This document shows positions 24,376-31,481 of a stretch of DNA of 42,141 nucleotides, piece after piece; position 1 is the stretch's first letter; each line of letters starts with the position of its first letter. The position numbers and the translations under genes are program-made. The notes beneath the pieces are model-generated. The model searched no databases. It saw only the letters and a program-made list of their open reading frames with translations, and had not been told where the DNA came from. The stretch comes from Elusimicrobiota bacterium (GTDB taxonomy: Bacteria; Elusimicrobiota; Elusimicrobia; Elusimicrobiales; UBA9959): the NCBI GenBank assembly GCA_003482905.1, contig DMXM01000027.1:1-42141 (forward strand). Reading direction: 5' to 3'.

Positions 24376-25887
24376 TTACCTGTCGTGCCCCATTTCCATG
24401 GACTTGAGGAAGTCCTTGTTGGACTTGGTGGCGGCCAGCTTGGACACCAGCAGTTCCAGGGAGTCGATCGGGGACAGGGGCGCCAGCACTTTGCGCAGTA
24501 TCCAGACCTTGTTCAGCTCGTCCTCGGTCATAAGCAGCTCTTCCTTGCGAGTGGAGGTGCGGTTTATGTCTATGGCCGGGAAAACGCGCCGGTCGGCCAG
24601 CTTGCGCTCCAGGTAGATCTCGGAGTTGCCGGTGCCTTTGAATTCTTCGAAGATAACGTCGTCCATGCGGCTGCCGGTTTCCACCAGGGCCGTGGCTATA
24701 ATGGTCAGGGAGCCGCCTTCCTCTATGTTGCGGGCCGCGCCGAAAAAGCGCTTGGGCCGCTGCAGGGAGGTGGACTCCAGACCGCCGGAAAGCACGCGGC
24801 CCGACGACGGTGACACCGTGTTATAGGCGCGGGCCAGGCGGGTAATGGAGTCAAGCAGAATCACCACGTCCTTGCCCATTTCGGTCAGGCGCTTGGCTTT
24901 CTCCAGCACTATTTCGGCCACCTGCACGTGGCGGTCGGCCGGCTCGTCAAAGGTGGAAGCCAGCACTTCGCCTTTCACGGAGCGCTGCATGTCGGTGACC
25001 TCTTCGGGCCGCTCGTCGATAAGCAGCACTATCAGCTCTATGTCGGGGTGGTTGGTGGCCAGGGAATTGGCGATGCGGTGCAATATCATGGTCTTGCCGG
25101 TCTTGGGCGCGGCCACAATGAGCTGGCGCTGGCCCTTGCCGACGGGCACTATCAGGTCTATCACGCGGCCGGTCATCTCGGTCTTGGCGGTTTCCAGCGT
25201 AAAGCGGGAATGGGGATAGAGCGGGGTAAGGTTGTCGAACAGCGGGCGGTGGGCTATCTTCTCTATTTCCACGCCGTTGACGGTCTTAACCTGCAGCAGG
25301 GCGAAGAAGCGCTCGCCGTCCTTGGGCGGGCGGATCAGGCCGTTGACGGCGTCGCCTTTGCGCAGTCCCAGTTTTTTTATCTGGGACGGGGAGACGTAAA
25401 TATCTTCGTGGCTGGAGAGATAATTGTATTCCTGGGAGCGGAGGAAACCGAAGCCGTCGGGGAGTATTTCCAGCACGCCTACGCCCTGCACTATTCCGTT
25501 CTGTTTGGCCTGGGCTTCCATTATCTTGCCGATGAGTTCCTGTTTGCGCAGGCTGGCCACGCCCTCCAGGTTATGCTGCTCGGCTATTTTTACCAGTTCT
25601 GCCACGGTCATCTTGGTCATCACCGTAACGTCCATTTTGGGAAGGTTGGGGTTAGGGTTCGGGTTCTGCCCCTGGCTCTGGCCCTGCCCCTGGCCCTGGT
25701 TCTGGCCCTGGTTAGGCGTCCTGTTATTGTCCATTTTAGAATTTCCCCTTGTATCATGCGGCGCGCCGTTATTGCCTCTGGGCCCGCCCCTCATATTATT
25801 GTGGTTCCGGTGGTCGTCGCGCCTGCCGCCCTGGTTTTCCTGCGCGGCCGGCCTAAAGTTTTTTTCGTCCTGCTGTTGATCGTTCAT
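24376..25887 (-). CDS. rho: Transcription termination factor Rho with disordered N-terminal extension
   Basis: 503 aa. Residues 1-84 are disordered, rich in Asn, Gln, Gly and Arg, and include a GQ/NP repeat tract (59-81). Rho_N follows (about 87-127), then the OB-fold RNA-binding domain (DGFGFLRS near 144-151). The hexameric ATPase has Walker A AAPKTGKT (259-266), catalytic-Glu segment DERPEEV (291-297) and Walker B VVILLD (341-346). The secondary-site loop is near KLAATKSNKDF (483-493). Rho is an RNA-dependent helicase that ends transcription. The ATG lies inside the 3' end of coaE (35-nt overlap) with GAGGGAAC as ribosome-binding sequence. Confidence 0.97.
   Translation of the reverse strand: MNDQQQDEKNFRPAAQENQGGRRDDHRNHNNMRGGPRGNNGAPHDTRGNSKMDNNRTPNQGQNQGQGQGQSQGQNPNPNPNLPKMDVTVMTKMTVAELVKIAEQHNLEGVASLRKQELIGKIMEAQAKQNGIVQGVGVLEILPDGFGFLRSQEYNYLSSHEDIYVSPSQIKKLGLRKGDAVNGLIRPPKDGERFFALLQVKTVNGVEIEKIAHRPLFDNLTPLYPHSRFTLETAKTEMTGRVIDLIVPVGKGQRQLIVAAPKTGKTMILHRIANSLATNHPDIELIVLLIDERPEEVTDMQRSVKGEVLASTFDEPADRHVQVAEIVLEKAKRLTEMGKDVVILLDSITRLARAYNTVSPSSGRVLSGGLESTSLQRPKRFFGAARNIEEGGSLTIIATALVETGSRMDDVIFEEFKGTGNSEIYLERKLADRRVFPAIDINRTSTRKEELLMTEDELNKVWILRKVLAPLSPIDSLELLVSKLAATKSNKDFLKSMEMGHDR
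25645..25713 (-). repeat. Low-complexity hexanucleotide-like tract encoding (N/G)QGQ and NP repeats in Rho
   Basis: The coding strand repeats CAGGGCCAG-like units and then AACCCTAACCCC-like units, giving NQGQNQGQGQGQSQGQ followed by NPNPNPN. Such tracts can change length by slippage without a frameshift. Confidence 0.75.
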
Positions 25888-26521
25888 GTTCCCTCGCTAT
25901 TTGTTTAATAAAACCGCAGATAGATCTTACCCTCGCGCCAAGTTCCGCCGGCTTGCCCGAATTATCCAGCGCCAGGTCGGCCGCGGCGCATTTCCTGGCC
26001 GGCGTGAACTGCGCCCCGGCCCTGGCGCGGTATTCCCGCCTGGTCCAACCCCGCTTAAGCGCCCGCGCCTCCAGCGTTTTCCCGGGGGCCGTCAGGCAGA
26101 CCGTAAGCATGAAACAACTTTCAAGCCCGGCTTCAAAGAGCAGGGGCGCTTCCACTACGACTATTTTTTTACGGGATTTAGTTATTAAAGAGTAAGTTAG
26201 TCTCAGTATTTCCGGGTGGAGGAGAGCTTCAAGCCATTTGCGCTTTGCCGGCGAGCTGAAGACCTCGGCGGCAAGCCTTTTTTTGTCCAGTAAACCGTTT
26301 GTAAGGATTTTATCGGAACCAAACTTCCTAAGAATTCTATTATAACAAGCGGGAGATGTCAATACTTGCGCCGACACGGCGTCGGCCGAAACGCAGAAAG
26401 CCCCCTCTTTCCTGAAATAGTCCAGCGCCAGGCTTTTGCCGGAGGCTATCGGCCCGGTCAGGCCTATTACGGCCTTTCCTTTTATAGAGGCCAGGCGCTT
26501 TTTCCAGGCCGCGGCGGTCAA
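25853..26521 (-). CDS. coaE: Dephospho-CoA kinase
   Basis: 222 aa. Catalyses the last step of coenzyme A synthesis, ATP-dependent phosphorylation of dephospho-CoA. The P-loop is GLTGPIASGKS (about 20-30; the usual form is GLTGGIGSGKS). The substrate-binding region has CVSADAVSAQVL (usual DAD), and VVVEAPLLFEAGLES matches the conserved IPLLFE segment. Start is a TTG at 26521 that overlaps the rhomboid stop (TTGA); there is no internal Met early enough to serve instead, so the TTG is accepted. The C-terminus extends 35 nt into rho. Second Gly of the P-loop is Pro, a mild oddity. Confidence 0.93.
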   Translation of the reverse strand: MTAAAWKKRLASIKGKAVIGLTGPIASGKSLALDYFRKEGAFCVSADAVSAQVLTSPACYNRILRKFGSDKILTNGLLDKKRLAAEVFSSPAKRKWLEALLHPEILRLTYSLITKSRKKIVVVEAPLLFEAGLESCFMLTVCLTAPGKTLEARALKRGWTRREYRARAGAQFTPARKCAAADLALDNSGKPAELGARVRSICGFIKQIAREHERSTAGRKKL

Positions 26522-27267
26522 GCGCGCCCCCCGTTCTTCCTGGCGTAGGCGTCAAGCTTAGCCAGCTCGGAGCGGCTTAACGCGGCCTGCCCTTTGCTGG
26601 AGATCTTCTCCAGCAGGCGGTCTATTTCGGCCTGTTCCAGCATGGCGGGGTCCGGGGCCGTCCGTACCGGCCGCTGCCGCCAGCGGCGCTCCCCCCAAAG
26701 CCACAGCAGGCCGGCGGCCAAACCGCCAAGATGGGTGACGCTGGAGATACCGGAACCCGGCCTTGAGACCGTCATCACGAACTCCAGAGCGCCCAGCAGG
26801 AAAGCCATCATGCGGGCGCTCATGGGGAAAATGAAATAAAAATTCACCTGGGCCTGCGGGTACAGGAAAGCGAAAGCCCCCAGCAGGCCGTAAACCGCCC
26901 CCGAGGCACCTATCACCGGCCTCATGGAACCCGGCGTCCAGGCCGCGGTGAGGACGGCCGCGGCCGCGCCGCAGCCGAAAAAATACAGCAGGAACTTGCG
27001 CGGGCCCATTTCCGGCTCCAGCACCCGGCCCAGCATCCAGAGCATGAAAGCGTTGAAAAGGAAATGCCAGAAATCGGCGTGTATAAGGATATAGGTGAAG
27101 GCCTGCCACAGCCAAAGCTGTCTGACAAGATTGAAAGGCACCAGGCCCAGGTAAAAGTTAAGCTTGAAGCCCAGCGCCAGCTCCGCCAGCCAACCGGCAA
27201 AGAACAGCCCGGCCAGCCATTTGGTCGCCGGCGGCAGTTCGCCCATGGGCGCGGGGTTAAGCCTCAT
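26518..27267 (-). CDS. Rhomboid-family intramembrane serine protease
   Basis: 249 aa with about six membrane spans between residues ~17 and 192. Hallmarks: HADFWHFLFNAFMLWMLG (conserved His and Asn), catalytic serine in GASGAVYG, and catalytic His in the last span (VTHLGGLAAG). The C-terminal ~50 residues are cytosolic and charged, with a helical EIDRLLEKISSKGQAALS segment seen in many bacterial rhomboids. It cuts single-span membrane proteins within the bilayer; the substrate is unknown. The ATG overlaps the polA 3' end by 11 nt and the stop overlaps the coaE TTG. Confidence 0.93.
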   Translation of the reverse strand: MRLNPAPMGELPPATKWLAGLFFAGWLAELALGFKLNFYLGLVPFNLVRQLWLWQAFTYILIHADFWHFLFNAFMLWMLGRVLEPEMGPRKFLLYFFGCGAAAAVLTAAWTPGSMRPVIGASGAVYGLLGAFAFLYPQAQVNFYFIFPMSARMMAFLLGALEFVMTVSRPGSGISSVTHLGGLAAGLLWLWGERRWRQRPVRTAPDPAMLEQAEIDRLLEKISSKGQAALSRSELAKLDAYARKNGGRA

Positions 27268-29827
27268 ATTTTTCCATATCGCGCCAGTTGGGCCCGGTTT
27301 CCAGATCCACCTTTAACGGTACGGACAGCCGGTAAGCGTTTTCCATCTCTTTTTTTATGAGCCGGGCGGCCTCGGGCAGCTTGCCATGCTTCACCTCGAA
27401 CACCAGTTCGTCGTGCACCTGCAGCAGCATAAAAATATCTTCCGAACCCTTAAGAGCCGCAAAAAGCGTGACCATGGCCTTCTTGATTATGTCGGCCGAG
27501 CCGCCCTGCACGGGCGTGTTGACCGCGGCGCGCTCGGCGAAGCTTCTTAAATGCGGGTTGGAGGCGGTCAGCTCCGGCAGCAGCCGGCGGCGGCCGGTAA
27601 AGGTGGCCACCATGCCGGTCCGTTTGGCTTCCTCCGTGGTCCGCTCGCTCCAGGCCTTAACCCCCGGGCAGGCCCGGAAGTAATGCTCTATGTATCTGGC
27701 CGCCTCGGCGCGGCTTATGCCCAGTTCGCGCGAGAGGCCCTGCGGGGTCTGGCCGTAGACGATGCCGAAATTAATGGCCTTGGCCGCCCTGCGCATCTCC
27801 GGGGTCACCAGCTGGGGCGCGCAGTTAAAGACCTCCGAAGCGGTGCGCAGGTGGATATCCTCGCCGTTCCTGAAGGCCGCGGTGAGATTCCCGTCGCCGG
27901 ACAGGTGGGCCAGCACGCGCAGGTCTATCTGGGAATAGTCGGCGCTCAGCAGGGTGAACCCCTCGCGCGCCACAAAGCATTTGCGCACCAGCAGGCCGGC
28001 CTCGGAACGGGCCGGGATATTCTGCAAATTTGGCCTGGCGCTGGAGAACCTGCCGGTGGCCGTGCCGAGCTGGTCGAAAGTGGTATGCAGCCGGCCGTCG
28101 GGACCGGCCGCGGCCAGCAGGCTGTCCACAAAAGACGATTTAAGCTTGGAGATCTCGCGGTATTCCAGCAGCAGCGGCACCACGGGGTGGGCGGCCTTTA
28201 AATACTGCAGCACCTCTTCGCCGGTGGAATAACCATCTTTCTTCTTGAATTGTTTTTTCTGCGCCTCGCCCAGCCCCAGGTTGAGCTTCTCGAACAACAG
28301 AAACGCCACCTGCTTGGGGGAATTAAGGTTCACCTGCGCGCCGGTAAGCCTTTCGGATTCCGCCTGCAGCTCCAGAAGTTTTTTTTCGAACCTGGAGGAA
28401 AGCTCGCCCAGCAGGGCCGTGTCGGCGGCGGTGCCGTGGATCTCCATGGCGTATACCGCCGGCAGCAGCGGCAGCTCCAGTTCGTTATAAACCCCGGCCA
28501 TGCCGGTTTTCTCAAGTTCGGCGGCCAGCTGGCCGCAAAGGCCAGGCAGCGCCCCGCAGGCCTGCGCCATTTCCTCGTCTGAACCGGGCGGCTGCAGGGG
28601 CAGGCCCAGGCGCTCAAAGCACATCTGCGGCAGTTCCACGCGGCGGGCGCCGGCGGAGATCAGCGCGGCGGCCGCTTCGGCGTCGAAGAAATTTACGGGC
28701 TCGGCGCCGGCCGGCAGGCCCAGCAGGCGCATCACGGATTTAATACCAAAGACGGCCTTGTGGATCTTTTGGCTGAACAATATGTCCGCTGCGGCCCGCG
28801 CCGCGCCGGGGTCAAAAAAACCGGGGCGCAGTATGCAGACCCCTTCTTTAGAACCAATGGCCAATCCGTCCGCAAAAGCCGCGAAACAGGCCGTTTCTTT
28901 TAAGCCCGGCAGAATTTCCTCCGGCTTTTTAACCGGGGGAACCTCCGCGGGTTTCTGCTCCGGCAAAGCGGCCCCGGCCAGGGCCAGCAATTCCTTGAAT
29001 TCCAGGCGGCGGGCCATTTCTTCCAGTTCAGGGCCGCCGGGCGGCAGCGGTTTGAATATCTCCATCCCCTCTTCCACCGGTGCGTCGGCCTCCAGCGTTA
29101 CCAGGCGCCGGGAAAGGCGCGCGTTCTCCATATCTTTGGCCACTTTAGCCAGGGCCTTGTCCCCGGCCACAAGGGCGGGGTCCATGGCGGCCGCCAGTAT
29201 CTTCTCCAGCGGGCCGTAGGTCTGCACCAGCTTGGCCGCGCTCTTGGGCCCCACGCCGGCCACGCCGGGCACGTTGTCCGAGGAATCCCCGGTAAGTGCG
29301 AAATAATCGGGCAGCAGGCCGGGCGGCAGGCCGTACTTTTTAAGGACGTCCCCGGGGCCGGAGAATTCCGGGGAGGAGCCGTCCCAGAGCTTTATATGCT
29401 CGCCGGCCAGCTGGGCCGCGTCCTTGTCGCCGGAAACTATGACGGCTTCCAGGCCGGCTCTTTCGGCGCGGCGGGCCAGGGTGGCTATTATATCGTCCGC
29501 CTCGAAACCTTTAACGTAAACCCCTTTCAGCCCCAGCGCCTGAACCAGGCCGCGCGCGGTGTTAAGCTGGCCTAAAAGACCGGGCTCGGTGGCGGAGCGG
29601 TTGGCCTTGTACTCCGGGTACAGGTCGTCGCGGAAAGTGCCGCCTTTAGAGTCGAAACAGACGGCCACGTAGTCCGGCCTGCGCTCGCGCAATATCTTAA
29701 GGAGTATGCGCGTAAAGCCGTAAAGCGCGCCCACCTCCTCCCCTTTGGAGGTGGAGAACTTGGGCAGGGCATGGTAGCTCCTGTGAAGGAAAGCGTGAGC
29801 GTCTATGATGAAAACGCGGGGATTCAT
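27257..29827 (-). CDS. polA: DNA polymerase I, proofreading domain apparently inactive
   Basis: 856 aa. Residues ~1-280 are the 5'-3' flap nuclease (DAHAFLHRSYHALP; KGFEADDIIATLA; SGDKD; LTGDSSDNVPGVAGVGPKSA). The middle (~300-460) occupies the 3'-5' exonuclease position but lacks the DTET motif (FAAFADGLAIG), so proofreading is probably lost, as in Taq-type enzymes. The polymerase follows: motif A SADYSQIDLRVLAH (~629), O-helix RRAAKAINFGIVYGQTPQGL (~682), motif C QVHDELVFEV (~804). It fills gaps in repair and removes Okazaki RNA primers. No obvious ribosome-binding site precedes the ATG, but the start matches the family N-terminus. First gene of the polA-rhomboid-coaE-rho-M23 run. Confidence 0.96.
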   Translation of the reverse strand: MNPRVFIIDAHAFLHRSYHALPKFSTSKGEEVGALYGFTRILLKILRERRPDYVAVCFDSKGGTFRDDLYPEYKANRSATEPGLLGQLNTARGLVQALGLKGVYVKGFEADDIIATLARRAERAGLEAVIVSGDKDAAQLAGEHIKLWDGSSPEFSGPGDVLKKYGLPPGLLPDYFALTGDSSDNVPGVAGVGPKSAAKLVQTYGPLEKILAAAMDPALVAGDKALAKVAKDMENARLSRRLVTLEADAPVEEGMEIFKPLPPGGPELEEMARRLEFKELLALAGAALPEQKPAEVPPVKKPEEILPGLKETACFAAFADGLAIGSKEGVCILRPGFFDPGAARAAADILFSQKIHKAVFGIKSVMRLLGLPAGAEPVNFFDAEAAAALISAGARRVELPQMCFERLGLPLQPPGSDEEMAQACGALPGLCGQLAAELEKTGMAGVYNELELPLLPAVYAMEIHGTAADTALLGELSSRFEKKLLELQAESERLTGAQVNLNSPKQVAFLLFEKLNLGLGEAQKKQFKKKDGYSTGEEVLQYLKAAHPVVPLLLEYREISKLKSSFVDSLLAAAGPDGRLHTTFDQLGTATGRFSSARPNLQNIPARSEAGLLVRKCFVAREGFTLLSADYSQIDLRVLAHLSGDGNLTAAFRNGEDIHLRTASEVFNCAPQLVTPEMRRAAKAINFGIVYGQTPQGLSRELGISRAEAARYIEHYFRACPGVKAWSERTTEEAKRTGMVATFTGRRRLLPELTASNPHLRSFAERAAVNTPVQGGSADIIKKAMVTLFAALKGSEDIFMLLQVHDELVFEVKHGKLPEAARLIKKEMENAYRLSVPLKVDLETGPNWRDMEKYEA

Positions 29828-29848
29828 TTTTTGGGGTTTAAAGGGGAG

Positions 29849-29880
29849 AAAACAGTCCGCCGCGCGGTCCGCGGCGGACT
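29849..29880 (-). terminator. Intrinsic terminator after thioredoxin gene
   Basis: A perfect 11-bp stem (AGTCCGCCGCG / CGCGGCGGACT) with a 5-nt loop is followed on the minus strand by G then TTTT. It sits in the 64-nt gap before polA; the short T-run suggests partial read-through into polA is possible, since no promoter is seen there. Confidence 0.7.
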
Positions 29881-29891
29881 TTGAGGCTTTT

Positions 29892-30218
29892 TCAGGCCAG
29901 CATTTCGTCTAAATGTTTCTTCAGTTCTTCCTTGGGCTGCAGGCCTACCAGTTCATGGGCCATCTTGCCGCCCTTGAACAGCAGTATGGTGGGTATCGCC
30001 GAGATGCGGTAATTGGAGGCGGTCTCCTGGTTCTCGTCGGTGTTAAGCTTGCACACCTTGATCTTGCCGGCGTATTCTTTGGCCAGCTCTTCTATGACGG
30101 GGCCTATCATGCGGCAGGGGCCGCACCAGGGGGCCCAGAAATCCACCAGCACGGGGATATTGCTCTTTATCACTTCCGCTTCGAAATTAGCGTCGGTAAC
30201 CTGCATTTCGTTTGACAT
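29892..30218 (-). CDS. trxA: Thioredoxin
   Basis: 108 aa from the ATG at 30218, which has GAGG 7 nt upstream; the longer open frame to 30299 runs through the promoter and is rejected. Single thioredoxin fold with the active site FWAPWCGPCRM (Cys at about 33 and 36), the buried Asp in VDFWAP, and the cis-proline loop ISAIPTI. It is a cytosolic disulfide reductase for ribonucleotide reductase, peroxiredoxins and others. Separate transcription unit with its own promoter and terminator. Confidence 0.97.
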   Translation of the reverse strand: MSNEMQVTDANFEAEVIKSNIPVLVDFWAPWCGPCRMIGPVIEELAKEYAGKIKVCKLNTDENQETASNYRISAIPTILLFKGGKMAHELVGLQPKEELKKHLDEMLA

Positions 30219-30270
30219 ATTTAGGCCTCGCTTATCGGTTCGTTTGTTAAATCCTGTCCCTCTACTGTTA

Positions 30271-30299
30271 ATGGTATAAGACTTGCTTTTTATTGTCAA
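30271..30299 (-). promoter_or_regulatory. Sigma70-type promoter of thioredoxin gene
   Basis: TTGACA (30299-30294), 17-nt spacer, TACCAT (30276-30271) on the minus strand; predicted start near 30264, ~45 nt before the ATG. Confidence 0.65.
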
Positions 30300-30317
30300 G
30301 CCTGTGGCGGGTGCCGC

Positions 30318-30334
30318 AAAAGCGCTATGCGCTT
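30318..30334 (-). terminator. Weak hairpin after response-regulator gene
   Basis: AAGCGC, loop ATA, GCGCTT, then two more T on the minus strand. Short stem and short T-run; may attenuate transcription from the smc operon just before the thioredoxin promoter. Confidence 0.35.
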
Positions 30335-30347
30335 CAGGCGGCCAAGG

Positions 30348-30743
30348 CTACAATTTATTCCCTTCCGCCCTGGCAAGAAGATATTGTATCTCCTTCCAGA
30401 GCTCGTCTATGTCTATGGGTTTGGAGAAGAAGGCCCCCGCCCCGGCCAGCATGGCCTCGGAGCGGTCGGCGGGTTCCGTGTACTTAGCGGAGATGAAGAC
30501 CACCGGGACCTTCTTTAGCCGCGCGGACTCCCTTATCACCCGCAGGAATTCCACCCCGTGCATGTCCGGCAGCTGGATATCCAGCACTATCAGCGAGGGA
30601 ACGGCGGCCGCCAGCGCGTCCAGCGCCTCGCGCGCGGATTTGGCCACGGTTATGCCGGCGTCCACGTTCTTCAGCTTCAGGCCGTCCTCCAGCGTGTCTA
30701 TAAAGTTCTTGTCGTCGTCAACTATCAGAATGTTCATTGCCAT
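30348..30743 (-). CDS. Receiver-only response regulator
   Basis: 131 aa, a single CheY-like domain: acidic pocket VDDDK near residues 8-12, phospho-acceptor Asp in VLDIQLPDMHG (~55), Ser in VFISAKY, and Lys in FFSKPIDIDEL. No output domain. ATG at 30743, or the third codon ATG at 30737. It follows the phosphoesterase stop by 2 nt, so it belongs to the smc operon. It probably relays or buffers phosphate for a kinase elsewhere; no kinase is adjacent. Confidence 0.92.
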   Translation of the reverse strand: MAMNILIVDDDKNFIDTLEDGLKLKNVDAGITVAKSAREALDALAAAVPSLIVLDIQLPDMHGVEFLRVIRESARLKKVPVVFISAKYTEPADRSEAMLAGAGAFFSKPIDIDELWKEIQYLLARAEGNKL

Positions 30744-30745
30744 AA

Positions 30746-31480
30746 TTAGAATCCAAAACTCAGCCTGTCCGCCAGCATGGACGGCATCTTCAGGCCCGCC
30801 ATCAGCCTCTGTGTCGCCCCCACGTCATAAAAGACCCTGTACAGCTCGAACTGCCTCTTCTCCGGATCGTATATCCCGCAGGCCGCCCTGGGGTCGCCGT
30901 CGCGCGGCTGTCCCACGGAGCCGGGATTGATGAGAACCGGCCCGGCCGGCAGGGACACCTTTGTCACCGGCCTGAGAAAATCCGCCCTGGGGACGCCTTT
31001 GTCCCCCTCCCTGAAATAAAGCGGCATGTGGCTGTGGCCCACAAAACAGGGGGACGCCGAAAAGACGGCGGCGTTGTCGGCGAACTGGGACTCGCTGAGC
31101 AGGTACTCGGTGAGCGGTTTGCGCGGCGAGCCGTGCACCAGGGTAAAATCCGCCTTTTCCACCCTCTCGGGCAGGCGGGCCAGGAAGTCCAGGGCCTGGC
31201 CGGTCAGCCGGGTCCTGGCGAATTCCAGCGCCCAGGTGGCGTTGGCGTTAAACCACTTCATCGTCATCTTCCCCACCAGCGCCGCGTCGTGGTTGCCCAT
31301 CACCGCCGCCAGGGACTTCAGGGCGCGCAAGGCCTCGGCGCATTCCAGCGGCTGGGGGCCGTAGCCCACGATATCGCCGCAGCAGATAAAATCTTCCACG
31401 CCGTTCTTCCGGTAAAATTCCAGCACGGCCCTGAGGGCCTCGTAGTTGCCGTGCACGTCCGAAAAAACGCCGTACCTCAC
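30746..31480 (-). CDS. Calcineurin-like metallophosphoesterase
   Basis: 244 aa from a GTG start, 1 nt after the smc stop. It has the full two-metal motif series: FSDVHGN, GDIVGYGPQP, GNHD, VHGSP and GHSH. It belongs to the YfcE/MJ0936-like branch of small phosphodiesterases. No signal peptide, hence cytosolic. Substrate cannot be assigned from sequence. Its link to smc is operonic only. Confidence 0.9.
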   Translation of the reverse strand: MRYGVFSDVHGNYEALRAVLEFYRKNGVEDFICCGDIVGYGPQPLECAEALRALKSLAAVMGNHDAALVGKMTMKWFNANATWALEFARTRLTGQALDFLARLPERVEKADFTLVHGSPRKPLTEYLLSESQFADNAAVFSASPCFVGHSHMPLYFREGDKGVPRADFLRPVTKVSLPAGPVLINPGSVGQPRDGDPRAACGIYDPEKRQFELYRVFYDVGATQRLMAGLKMPSMLADRLSFGF

Positions 31481-31481
31481 C

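Noticed and set aside
30219..30299. Longer thioredoxin start at 30299
   Set aside because: It overlaps the promoter; the family N-terminus and a good GAGG site fit the ATG at 30218.
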